Positions 7,139 through 14,623 of a stretch of 28,821 nucleotides of DNA are shown piece after piece. The translations under genes were made by a program, and so were the position numbers. Source of the DNA: an uncultured Aeromonadales bacterium (GTDB lineage Bacteria; Pseudomonadota; Gammaproteobacteria; Enterobacterales; Succinivibrionaceae); contig CADBNP010000134.1 in assembly GCA_902796095.1 (NCBI GenBank), positions 1-28,821 on the forward strand, given 5' to 3'. Position 1 is the stretch's first letter; every line of letters starts with the position of its first letter. The notes under the pieces were generated by a model. The model did no database searches. It was not told the origin of the DNA and was given only the letters and a program-made list of their open reading frames with translations.

Positions 7139-8011
7139 ATGTATTTCAGAAACGTTGCAATTCTCGGACTGCCCCGGAAAGGAAACTCATTCAAGCAGAC
7201 CATCAACCGGCTCATCAGGTTTCTTAAGGACGCCGGATGCACTGTTTACATAGAGCCGAGAATTGCAAGAGTGTATCACCTTACTGAAGTGATCAGCATG
7301 GAGGTGGAAAATCTTGGCTCTGTCGCAGATCTTGCCGTTGTTGTGGGCGGTGACGGCAGTATCATCGGAGCAGCAAGAATTCTGGGAAAAAGAAAGATTC
7401 CGGTTATCGGGGTTAACAGAGGACATCTGGGCTTTCTCACAGATCTGAAGCCAGCAAATTTTGAAAATGATCTTTCAGAGGTACTGCACGGAAATTTCAC
7501 ATGTGAAAAAAGACCGCTGATCGACGTTTCCATAGTTGAGGACGGAATTATTCTTGAAACTCATCAGTATCTTAACGAAGCTGTTATCCACCCCAAGCAG
7601 GTGGCTCACATGATTGAATTTGAGGTTTTCATTGACGACAAATTCATGAACAGCATGAAATCCGACGGACTGATCGTATCATCCCCTACGGGATCGACTG
7701 CCTACGCACTCTCGGCCGGCGGTCCAATAATCACACCGGACATAAACGCCCTATGTCTGATCCCGATGTTTCCGCACACCCTCAGCAACCGCCCTATAGT
7801 AATCAGCGATACACACACGGTAACGGTTGACTTCCTCGGAGACGAAAGCAGCAACATCACAGTTGACGGACAGAAAACTCTTAACGTATCACCGCACCAG
7901 AAGATTCTTATCAAAAAGAGTACGGAAGAACTTACCCTGATCCATCTTAACAATTACTCATACTACCATGTTTTAAGAGAAAAACTTGGCTGGGGCTCCA
8001 AGCTGTTTTAA
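7139..8011 (+). CDS. nadK: NAD kinase
   Basis: NadK phosphorylates NAD to NADP using ATP, in the cytoplasm. The 290-residue protein matches the family length. The GGDGS phosphate-binding motif is at 70-74, GVNRGHLGFL at 91-100, NEAV near 147, and the conserved SDGLIVSSPTGSTAYALSAG block at 175-194. The ATG is preceded by AAGGAAGCTCA, a good ribosome site. recN starts 18 bases after its stop codon, so the two form an operon as in many gammaproteobacteria, divergent from grpE. Confidence 0.97.
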   Translation: MYFRNVAILGLPRKGNSFKQTINRLIRFLKDAGCTVYIEPRIARVYHLTEVISMEVENLGSVADLAVVVGGDGSIIGAARILGKRKIPVIGVNRGHLGFLTDLKPANFENDLSEVLHGNFTCEKRPLIDVSIVEDGIILETHQYLNEAVIHPKQVAHMIEFEVFIDDKFMNSMKSDGLIVSSPTGSTAYALSAGGPIITPDINALCLIPMFPHTLSNRPIVISDTHTVTVDFLGDESSNITVDGQKTLNVSPHQKILIKKSTEELTLIHLNNYSYYHVLREKLGWGSKLF

Positions 8012-8029
8012 ACCATCGGAAACGAAATT

Positions 8030-9709
8030 ATGCTGACTCATCTTAATGTTAAAAATTTTGCCATAGTCAAATATTTGGACATAGATTTTCCGGGCGGAAT
8101 GACCTGCATCACCGGAGAAACAGGAGCAGGAAAATCAATCGCAATAGACGCACTTAATCTTTGCCTCGGAGAGAGAGCTGATGCAGGCTCCGTGAGGACA
8201 GGTGAAACGAAGGCGGAGATAACCGCATGCTTTGACATAACAGATTCAATTCCCGTCCATGATTTTCTAAGAGATAATGATTTTGAGGCGGAAGAGGATG
8301 AAATCATTATCAGAAGAACCATATCCTCCGATGGCAAATCCAAAGCCTATATCAATGGAACCTCTGTTACGCTGAGCCAGATGAGAGCCCTCGGAGAGCT
8401 TCTGGTCATTATCCACGGTCAGCATGCACACCAGCTTCTGTTCAAGCAGGACTACCAGACGGCAATCCTTGACAAATATGCAGATCTGCTGAAAGAAAGA
8501 CAGATTCTCGGGAAGACAGCCTCGGAAATCAGAAACATAGAAGATCAAATCAGCAAAATTGAAGCCAACCGCGAGCAGTATAATTCCAGACGGGATCTGC
8601 TGCAGTTCCAGCTCGATGAACTCAGCAGAGCCGAACCGAAAGAAAATGAATATCAGGAGCTGGATCAGGAATACAGTCGTCTTGCCAATGCGGATGAAAT
8701 CATAAGCAGTTGTGAACAGTGCATGCAGCATCTTGAGGATAACGAAAGATCCTCTGCGCTTTCCGCAGTGCAGAATGCCCTAAAGAGCATTGAAAGGCTT
8801 CAGGAAATAGATGCAGGCAGGCTGGATAATGTTGTCACCATGCTGTCAGAGGCCGAAATATCCATTCAGGAAAGCTATGACGAAATCAAAGAATACGGCA
8901 ACAGCATAGAATATGATCCCCAGAGAATGAGTTTTCTTGAACAGAGAATATCCCTTTATGACTCCCTTGCTCAGAAATATCACGTAACTCCGGAAAAACT
9001 GTACGCCTTTGCTGAAGATCTGAAAAAAGAATATGAATCAATGACCTCGCTCTCCGATTCTGAGGATGAACTGAAGAGGCAGCTGCAGGAGAAACGGGAA
9101 GAATATCAGACTAAGGCAAAAAAGCTTTCAGAAAAACGAAAGGAAGCCGCGCAGGAGCTTTCCCGGAGGATCAGCTCTCATATGCATGATCTTGCCATGC
9201 CTCACGGGCAGTTCACAATCGGCGTAAACTACAATTCTGAAGCAGCGCCGTCATCAAAGGGCAACGATGAGGTTTCATTTCTCGTAAGCGTGAATCCTGG
9301 CCAGGAACCGGGACCTCTCAATGCAGTAGTATCAGGCGGCGAGCTTTCACGTATTTCCCTGGCAATTCAGGAGATACATGCGGAAAAGGTTCAGACTCCT
9401 ACGCTGATTTTTGATGAAGTGGATACAGGTATTTCCGGTCAGACGGCAAATGTTGTGGGAAGACTGCTTTCCAGCCTTGGTGCATCGGCCCAGGTCATAT
9501 GTGTCACTCACCTTCCGCAGGTGGCTTCAAAGGCGCATCATCAGATGTTTGTGGAGAAAAAAGTGGAAAACGGTACAACAACCACCGGTATGAAAGAGCT
9601 TGACGACGAAGGCCGCATCAGAGAAATTGCAAGACTCCTGAGCGGAGACGCCATTACGGAAAATGCTCTGGCAAGTGCAAGAGATCTCCTTGCCTCAGTA
9701 CAGAAATGA
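8030..9709 (+). CDS. recN: DNA repair protein RecN
   Basis: RecN is an SMC-like ATPase that acts early in recombinational repair of double-strand breaks. It has 559 residues, close to E. coli RecN (553). The Walker A GETGAGKS is at 29-36 and the RecN-typical HGQHAHQLL follows at about 130-138. A coiled-coil middle (about 150-370) is next. The C-terminal head has the signature VVSGGELSRISLA, Walker B TLIFDEVDTGISG and the H-loop CVTHLPQVAS. All ATPase motifs are intact, in contrast with the SbcC-like protein at 18603-22007. I saw no LexA box upstream of nadK-recN by eye. Confidence 0.98.
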   Translation: MLTHLNVKNFAIVKYLDIDFPGGMTCITGETGAGKSIAIDALNLCLGERADAGSVRTGETKAEITACFDITDSIPVHDFLRDNDFEAEEDEIIIRRTISSDGKSKAYINGTSVTLSQMRALGELLVIIHGQHAHQLLFKQDYQTAILDKYADLLKERQILGKTASEIRNIEDQISKIEANREQYNSRRDLLQFQLDELSRAEPKENEYQELDQEYSRLANADEIISSCEQCMQHLEDNERSSALSAVQNALKSIERLQEIDAGRLDNVVTMLSEAEISIQESYDEIKEYGNSIEYDPQRMSFLEQRISLYDSLAQKYHVTPEKLYAFAEDLKKEYESMTSLSDSEDELKRQLQEKREEYQTKAKKLSEKRKEAAQELSRRISSHMHDLAMPHGQFTIGVNYNSEAAPSSKGNDEVSFLVSVNPGQEPGPLNAVVSGGELSRISLAIQEIHAEKVQTPTLIFDEVDTGISGQTANVVGRLLSSLGASAQVICVTHLPQVASKAHHQMFVEKKVENGTTTTGMKELDDEGRIREIARLLSGDAITENALASARDLLASVQK

Positions 9710-9870
9710 CGCCGGACACCGCAGAATATACATGAATGAAACACATCTCAAAACCGTCACGGGTTCTGTGAATAACTGCTTTTTCTGATTTATTCCGGTT
9801 GTTTTCCTGGAATAATTCATTCATGAAGCTGTAAAAAAGTCAAAACAGTGTCTTTGAAGCCGCCATGTTG

Positions 9871-9876
9871 TATAAT
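9871..9876 (+). promoter_or_regulatory. Possible -10 element of the bamE promoter
   Basis: A perfect TATAAT lies 68 bases upstream of the bamE start codon, with no convincing -35 box. The 234-base recN-bamE gap also holds a 7-bp hairpin (TTATTCC/GGAATAA, 9790-9815) but no clear intrinsic terminator. Confidence 0.4.
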
Positions 9877-9943
9877 TAACGTGTTTTTCTATTTGAAGTT
9901 AGGTTGCACTTAGCAGTGAATACAACCGGGACAGGTCCGACTA

Positions 9944-10297
9944 ATGAAGAATAATATAATCAAAGCAATTTCTTTTGCCGGCTGCATTGCCGCAGGAGCA
10001 GCAGGATTAACCGGATGCATATACCGGGTTGATGTTCCCCAGGGAAACTATATAGAGCAGGATCGTGTTGATCTGTTGCGGATAGATATGACCAGAGAGC
10101 AGGTTAAATACGTTCTCGGAACACCGGTAACCATAGATCCGTTCAACAAGAACCGATGGAACTACATTTTTCTCATTCAGGAAGGCTGGGATGATCCTGT
10201 ACAGAAGAATCTGTTTGTATTTTTTGAAAACAACAGGCTTGTAGACATAAAGGGTGATTTCAGAAAAGGGCCGAATTTCAATCAGCCTCTTCAGTAA
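9944..10297 (+). CDS. bamE: Outer membrane assembly lipoprotein BamE
   Basis: BamE is a small lipoprotein of the BAM complex, which folds beta-barrel proteins into the outer membrane. The 117-residue precursor has a lipoprotein signal ending LTGC, with C25 as the lipidated residue. The mature part has the family pattern: YRVDVPQGNYI, DMTREQVKYVLGTP, a DPFNKNRWNYIF strand and a VFFENNRLVDIKGDF end. Its place after recN matches the enterobacterial order. A strong terminator follows. Confidence 0.96.
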   Translation: MKNNIIKAISFAGCIAAGAAGLTGCIYRVDVPQGNYIEQDRVDLLRIDMTREQVKYVLGTPVTIDPFNKNRWNYIFLIQEGWDDPVQKNLFVFFENNRLVDIKGDFRKGPNFNQPLQ

Positions 10298-10335
10298 CAG
10301 ACACAGTAATCTCATAATCCTGACCGTGTTTTGCT

Positions 10336-10375
10336 CCGCTATCTGATTTCTAATCAGATGCGGTTGTTTTTTTCT
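10336..10375 (+). terminator. Intrinsic terminator of bamE
   Basis: CCGC(T)ATCTGAT pairs with ATCAGATGCGG (10336-10347 with 10353-10363) to make an 11-bp stem with a one-base bulge. It is followed by TTGTTTTTTTCTT. The start codon of the next gene is two bases past the T tract. Confidence 0.85.
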
Positions 10376-10376
10376 T

Positions 10377-12665
10377 ATGAAACGCATTATCAGAACAAAA
10401 ATTTTTTTTCTGTCACTTAACATTCTGATTATTATCAGCGGTCTTGCAATCTCACTTTACTGGCACACGGTCAGACCGGATATTCCAGCAGTTCAGAACT
10501 TCAGAAAGGAATATCTGGACAGTATGCTGGATATAACTGAACTCAGACTTGATGAATTCTACGAAGTATACATGGAGCCTCTTTACGGAACCATAGAGGA
10601 GCGGGACGACACACTTGTGTACGTAATGCCGGATCTTTCGTCACTGATTACCACGCCGAATACGGAAGTTCCGCGAAGCGACACCTTCACTGTTGACACG
10701 GAACACACAGGAAAAGGGTTCACAAGAACCACCTTTCAGGTCTATTTCAGTTCCGATCCTCTCTCCATTCACCAGTGGTACATTAAAAACTACGGTCTGA
10801 ATGCATTTGACGTGCAGGGCTTCAACAGGAAAGGAGAAATACAGTATCCAAGAACAGACTGGACGTTCCTTGGAAAATCAGGCATTGATCTGAATGTTCC
10901 GGAGGCATGGAAGCAGGGTGCAACAGGGAAAGGGATCAGCATCATAGTCTATGATAACGGAGTTGATCCTAACAATGCAGATCTGAAAAACAAGGTGAAT
11001 CTGGACAGGGCTGTCAATTTTATCACCGGTGTCTACAGCACCGACAACCGGGATTATCACCAGTACTCCCACGGAACCAAGGTTGCAGGAATAATTGCAG
11101 CGGAAGCCTTTAACAGACAGGGAGTCAGAGGCATTGCGTATGACAGCACTATAATTCCGTGGCGCTACAGCAACGTATGGGAAGACTACCAGATGTTCGA
11201 GTTTCCGCCGGAAGCGAAAATTTTTCAGAACAGCGTGGGAAATGATCCGGGAAAACTGATAAACACAGAGCCGTTCTCACCTTCACTGCTCTATTCGGAT
11301 CTTGTGTATTTTCTGTCCAAAGGCAACTACTACATCATCGACTACTACGAGATTGATCCGAAAAACGGAAAGAAAAATCTGCTTTTTAACGGCTGCACCT
11401 ATTACCAGACAAACTGTGCGGAAACACCGAAGCTGTCAACACAGCCCGTCTACTATCCGATCCTTGCCGCTGTGTCGGGTATCAGTTCCACCGGTGAACA
11501 CATTGATTACGGTACGCCGCCAAAATACCATATAGGCATCAATGCCAGTACCGGTGCCGACGTTATGTTTGTAGCCTTCAACACCACTACCCAGTCGGCA
11601 ATGGAACGAAACTCCAAGGGAATATTCACCACCGGCGTTCCAATGAGCAACGATAACGGTGCGATTGAACAACTGACCTATTTCAAGGACAGTCCAAGTT
11701 ACAAATCATATTACAACTTCTACAGCGCACACGATCCGGATAATCCGGATCTTGCCTACACCGGACATTTCAACGGCACATCAGCGGCGGCACCAATGAT
11801 ATCAGCCGTTGCCGCCCTGGTCAGATCTGTCAATAAGAGACTAACCTGGATGGATACCTACGACATACTGATCAGAGCTTCTTCAATAAACGGACTTGCC
11901 CACCGTCCGGGGATCAGAGACGATATGAATCTGTGGTTTGCCGACGGCAGCAATCTTCTGATAGAAAGACCGGCAGAAAAGAATGCCGCCGGCTTCACAC
12001 ACAGCAATGTATACGGATTCGGTCTTGTCAACGCAGGCAGGGCTGTACGCATTGCCAGAAGCTACAGACCGTCAGATCTTGAAATCAGCAACGAAATTTT
12101 TCTTAAAACGGTCAGAATAAACTTTCATGGACTGGAATTCAGGGCGGCAGAAAAGGTGGCAGACGCCACCAGTGAGGTTGAATCACAGACCGATGCGGAA
12201 GGAAAGGTCTTTGCCGTTGTTCTGGAACTGCCTGCCAGCTTTCTGAAAAAATACGAAACTGAAGAGGACGCCTGTGCCAAATCATTGAAAATTGTCGCTC
12301 AGGATCAGATTTATTACCGCGGAATCTATTACAATGATGAATGCAGAATTTCAGATTTAACCTTTACACAGCTTGAAATTGAATCACCTTCAGGAAGGAT
12401 CAGCGTGATAAAACCTATGGGATCCATGTACCTGATGATGAAAAACCTGGATCTGCCTCACAGAATCGAAACCAAAGCCTTTTACGGAGAGGATATAAAA
12501 GGGATCTGGAAGGTCAGAGCAATAACATCAAAAGGTGAAAGATGGAAGGTCAAATTCACCAACAGCGATCAGATGATTACTAAAAACAGAAGTTCCGAAC
12601 GTACTGATCTGACAACAGACGTTGCAATTGAAATATATCCTCTGGCTACGGGAGAAGCACAATGA
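10377..12665 (+). CDS. Secreted kexin-like subtilisin (S8) with P domain
   Basis: A 762-residue serine protease, probably exported to the periplasm or outside. A membrane/signal segment spans about 8-29, followed by an extended N-terminal region (30-125). The S8 domain opens with DPLSIHQWYIKN (128-139). The triad is D193 (VYDNG), H232 (SHGTKVAG) and S469 (FNGTSAAAP); N402 is a plausible oxyanion-hole residue. A P/Homo B domain follows at about 570-730, with LEIESPSGRISVIKP and FYGEDIKGIWKVRA. This is the architecture of kexins and of the Aeromonas sobria protease ASP. The next gene overlaps its stop by 4 bases and resembles, by position and size, the ASP chaperone ORF2. It starts at the end of the bamE terminator with no Shine-Dalgarno sequence, so regulation is unclear. 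It lies between bamE and rnfH, which are near neighbours in E. coli, suggesting insertion. Confidence 0.9.
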   Translation: MKRIIRTKIFFLSLNILIIISGLAISLYWHTVRPDIPAVQNFRKEYLDSMLDITELRLDEFYEVYMEPLYGTIEERDDTLVYVMPDLSSLITTPNTEVPRSDTFTVDTEHTGKGFTRTTFQVYFSSDPLSIHQWYIKNYGLNAFDVQGFNRKGEIQYPRTDWTFLGKSGIDLNVPEAWKQGATGKGISIIVYDNGVDPNNADLKNKVNLDRAVNFITGVYSTDNRDYHQYSHGTKVAGIIAAEAFNRQGVRGIAYDSTIIPWRYSNVWEDYQMFEFPPEAKIFQNSVGNDPGKLINTEPFSPSLLYSDLVYFLSKGNYYIIDYYEIDPKNGKKNLLFNGCTYYQTNCAETPKLSTQPVYYPILAAVSGISSTGEHIDYGTPPKYHIGINASTGADVMFVAFNTTTQSAMERNSKGIFTTGVPMSNDNGAIEQLTYFKDSPSYKSYYNFYSAHDPDNPDLAYTGHFNGTSAAAPMISAVAALVRSVNKRLTWMDTYDILIRASSINGLAHRPGIRDDMNLWFADGSNLLIERPAEKNAAGFTHSNVYGFGLVNAGRAVRIARSYRPSDLEISNEIFLKTVRINFHGLEFRAAEKVADATSEVESQTDAEGKVFAVVLELPASFLKKYETEEDACAKSLKIVAQDQIYYRGIYYNDECRISDLTFTQLEIESPSGRISVIKPMGSMYLMMKNLDLPHRIETKAFYGEDIKGIWKVRAITSKGERWKVKFTNSDQMITKNRSSERTDLTTDVAIEIYPLATGEAQ

Positions 12666-13114
12666 AAATCCTGCCACATGCGTTTCTGACAACACTGCTT
12701 TTATGCTCTGTACTGAATGCCGAAGAATTCTGCTCAGATCACGGATACTGTACTGAATACAACAATATCAACGGTACTCTGTACAATATCATTCCTCTCG
12801 ACGAGTACCTGGAGGCAAATCCAAAACTTGCAGAAACAGTAGATTTTGAAGCCATAACAAATGAACGGATCCTGGGCTATGCAGAATCGCAGGAAAGAAC
12901 GGGATGGCTGACTTCAAAAATATCCTTTGTCTGCTGGAGGGAGAAATGCAATCCGGTAGGCGGAGAGGTAACAACCGTAAACGAGAAAAAATTCAAGTAT
13001 ATTATAGAAGCCGACACCATGGATGACTGGGAGTATATGGTTCATCTTATGAAGGGAGACAGCAGAGTTAAAAAGGTAACCCCGGTGATCCTGGATGAAG
13101 AAATAAGAGAATGA
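12662..13114 (+). CDS. Small secreted partner of the P-domain protease (ORF2-type chaperone/inhibitor candidate)
   Basis: A 150-residue protein with a signal peptide (about 1-20, cleavage after LNA). The mature part has four cysteines (C24, C30, C91, C96) that could form two disulfides. The C-terminal third, YIIEADTMDDWEYMVHLMKG and the following SRVKKVTPVI, reads like the alpha-beta pattern of a subtilisin propeptide (I9-like), in which the tail fills the active site. Its ATG overlaps the protease stop codon (ATGA), implying coupled synthesis. In Aeromonas sobria the protease ASP lacks its own propeptide and needs the adjacent small protein ORF2 for folding, which then inhibits it. Position, size and export agree, but I cannot demonstrate homology by eye. 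It may instead be an unrelated secreted protein. Confidence 0.65.
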   Translation: MKILPHAFLTTLLLCSVLNAEEFCSDHGYCTEYNNINGTLYNIIPLDEYLEANPKLAETVDFEAITNERILGYAESQERTGWLTSKISFVCWREKCNPVGGEVTTVNEKKFKYIIEADTMDDWEYMVHLMKGDSRVKKVTPVILDEEIRE

Positions 13115-13167
13115 TGAAACTAAGCGTACCGAAGTCAGGGTAAAGACAAATGAAAGAAACAGGCAGA

Positions 13168-13440
13168 CTACCTTCTTCTGCAGACGTTTCTGATATCTGC
13201 CACTACAGGGCGATAAATCTCAACACGATCAAACCTGGTCAGGGTATCATCAAGTTTTCTGATTTTTCCGTAACTGCCTATTTTCAAATCTTCATAAACA
13301 AGTTCAGGGAAAAACTCCAGAACATTGCTTTTTCTGACGGCATCGCCAAACGTACTGCCCTCGTCCAAAGTTACTCTTGCAATAAACTGTCTTCTGGACA
13401 GTGCGTATATCACTTCAATATTCAAGTTACTTTCACTCAT
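13168..13440 (-). CDS. rnfH: RnfH family ubiquitin-like protein
   Basis: A 90-residue member of the RnfH (RatB, UPF0125) family: beta-grasp proteins of uncertain function encoded near ratA, smpB and bamE in many proteobacteria. Similarity to E. coli RnfH (96 residues) is clear: IEVIYALSRRQFIARVTLDE, a VGIYS-like IGSYGKIRKLDD segment and DRVEIYRPVVADIR. I start it at the ATG of MSESNLN. A longer frame (to 13539) would read through transposon-end sequence. ratA, usually just upstream, is absent: the start codon abuts a transposon-end-like sequence whose GGGGGAGG lies 10 bases before the ATG and now serves as the only ribosome site I can see. Confidence 0.88.
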   Translation of the reverse strand: MSESNLNIEVIYALSRRQFIARVTLDEGSTFGDAVRKSNVLEFFPELVYEDLKIGSYGKIRKLDDTLTRFDRVEIYRPVVADIRNVCRRR

Positions 13441-13443
13441 TAT

Positions 13444-13478
13444 CTGACATCCTCCCCCGCATGAAGGCATGAATCCCA
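13444..13478 (-). repeat. Transposon right-end-like sequence beside rnfH
   Basis: Read on the minus strand: GGGATTCATGCCTTC then ATGCGGGGGAGGATGTCAG, ending 3 bases before the rnfH start codon. It resembles the GGCGGGGAGGATGTCA-type right end of many tnpB elements, and its mate lies at 14098-14131 in the opposite orientation. Confidence 0.5.
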
Positions 13479-14097
13479 ACTGGCTCCCACAGCAGGCTGC
13501 TCTCGACGGTTCCTGTAGCCGACCGACAATACGTTTCACTTCACAAGATCTGCGGCTATGCCCTAACCTGATTTGCAGTCATCGAGAAAGCCAGAGTCTA
13601 TCACTGTTAGCAGGAAAGAATATACCTGATTTTATGCCTTATATCCATACCCTAAAGGACGTGATTCAAGACACGATCAAATATCACCTCCGAGGAGTTA
13701 AACACCAATTTTAAACTCGATGTATATTTGCAAATCATCGCAAAACCAGTTTATCCGGCGATAACAATGACCGGCATAGAATTTAACACTCCAAGCAACA
13801 GAAGTCGAGGAAATCTTGCTTCAGCGACAAACTCATGGCTACAACAGTTTTATTACACTCTCTCCTCAAGCGTAAATTCTCACTACGCATTAAGCAATTA
13901 CAGACCAAAGTTGTAGACACAAAAATTATCTGGAACTAATGATAAACAGATTTGAACAGAATTTCTCACGGTTTTTTAACAGTAACAAATCCTGACTAAA
14001 AGTCATATATCTACAGATGAAACAAAGAGAGCTCCAGTCATGAACACTCTGCGAACCGGCATAAACGTACTGGTCAGCCGGTGTGCCAGCTGGTAGC

Positions 14098-14131
14098 AGG
14101 AATCCATGCCTCTGGGCATGTAGAATGTCAG
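14098..14131 (+). repeat. Transposon right-end-like sequence beside the VOC gene
   Basis: Plus strand: AGGAATC, then a perfect hairpin CATGCC-tctg-GGCATG (14105-14120), then TAGAATGTCAG. It matches the sequence at 13444-13478 in inverted orientation. The final TCA provides the TGA stop of the convergent gene. Confidence 0.5.
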
Positions 14132-14511
14132 ACTGTTATTTCTATCAGGTTGTTTTCAGGACCCAGGATGCAGCTTTCATAGTATCCATCACCGGTAACT
14201 CTCGGACCGCTCAGGATCTTAAAACCGGCCCTGTCCAGTTCTTCCGAAATTTCATCAACACGATCTCTGCTTCCAACTGAAACAGCAATGTGGACATATC
14301 CCGTTCTGAACAATGATTTTCCTTCATCCTCCATTTTCGGACTGTACATAATTTCAAGTCTGGCACCATCGTCAAAACTCAAAAAGAAGGATCTGAAACC
14401 GGTAGTGAGATTTCTATACCCTGAATCAGACTCCGCTCCGAAATACTTCACGAAAAAATCTCTCATGTTCTCCGGATTACTGGCATAAACGGCAACGTGT
14501 TCTATTCTCAT
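14128..14511 (-). CDS. VOC-fold (glyoxalase/bleomycin-resistance-like) protein
   Basis: A 127-residue single-module protein with the paired beta-alpha-beta-beta-beta pattern of the vicinal oxygen chelate superfamily. Likely metal-ligand positions H5 (RIEHVAVYA), E53 (RLEIMYSP), H74 (GYVHIAVSVG) and E124 (NLIEITV) are all present, so it may be a metalloenzyme of the glyoxalase I type; its substrate cannot be told from sequence. I start it at the ATG after GAGAAAG. A GTG 15 bases upstream lacks a ribosome site. Its stop codon TGA lies in the terminal bases of a transposon-end-like sequence, so its original C-terminus may have been altered. Confidence 0.8.
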   Translation of the reverse strand: MRIEHVAVYASNPENMRDFFVKYFGAESDSGYRNLTTGFRSFFLSFDDGARLEIMYSPKMEDEGKSLFRTGYVHIAVSVGSRDRVDEISEELDRAGFKILSGPRVTGDGYYESCILGPENNLIEITV

Positions 14512-14544
14512 AGCAGACTTTCTCACAGATCAAAAGAAAAATGC

Positions 14545-14600
14545 ACCGGATCAGATCCGGTAATAAGCAAAAAGCATTTCCCGGTTACGGAAAATGCTTT
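14545..14600 (-). terminator. Terminator region after ackA
   Basis: On the minus strand a 9-bp stem (AAAGCATTT/AAATGCTTT, 14592-14600 with 14571-14579) is followed by TTTTT within GCTTTTTGC. Some 10 bases further on lies an almost perfect palindrome, ACCGGATC-A-GATCCGGT (14545-14561). Together they separate ackA from the VOC gene. Confidence 0.65.
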
Positions 14601-14623
14601 ATCAGAAAAAGAAGACTCAGATA

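Larger units (their letters stand above)
13444..14131. mobile_element. Decayed tnpB-type element(s) with outward-facing ends
   Basis: This 688-base patch has no convincing gene but is bounded by two related sequences in inverted orientation. Each is a GAATCC-like block, a CATGCC hairpin-like block and a final (G)A(A/G)GATGTCAG or GAATGTCAG reaching the patch edge. Such blocks are typical right ends of IS200/IS605-type tnpB elements. The DNA inside the left end (about 13480-13700, minus strand) is rich in short stems and could be an old omega-RNA. The bases 13716-14040 show only short open frames (for example 13728-13916 plus) without family similarity. Either two elements met tail-outward with loss of their bodies, or this is a non-autonomous derivative with inverted ends. 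Confidence 0.5.

Noticed and set aside
13441..13539. N-terminal extension of rnfH
   Set aside because: It would translate the transposon-end sequence; RnfH similarity begins at MSESNLN.
13728..13916. Plus-strand 62-codon frame inside the decayed patch
   Set aside because: No ribosome site, no recognisable domain, and it lies in degenerate transposon-like DNA.
14041..14104. Possible tRNA-like or structured RNA next to the right transposon end
   Set aside because: Short stems occur but no tRNA cloverleaf or TTCGA arm; better explained as the inner part of a tnpB-type end.
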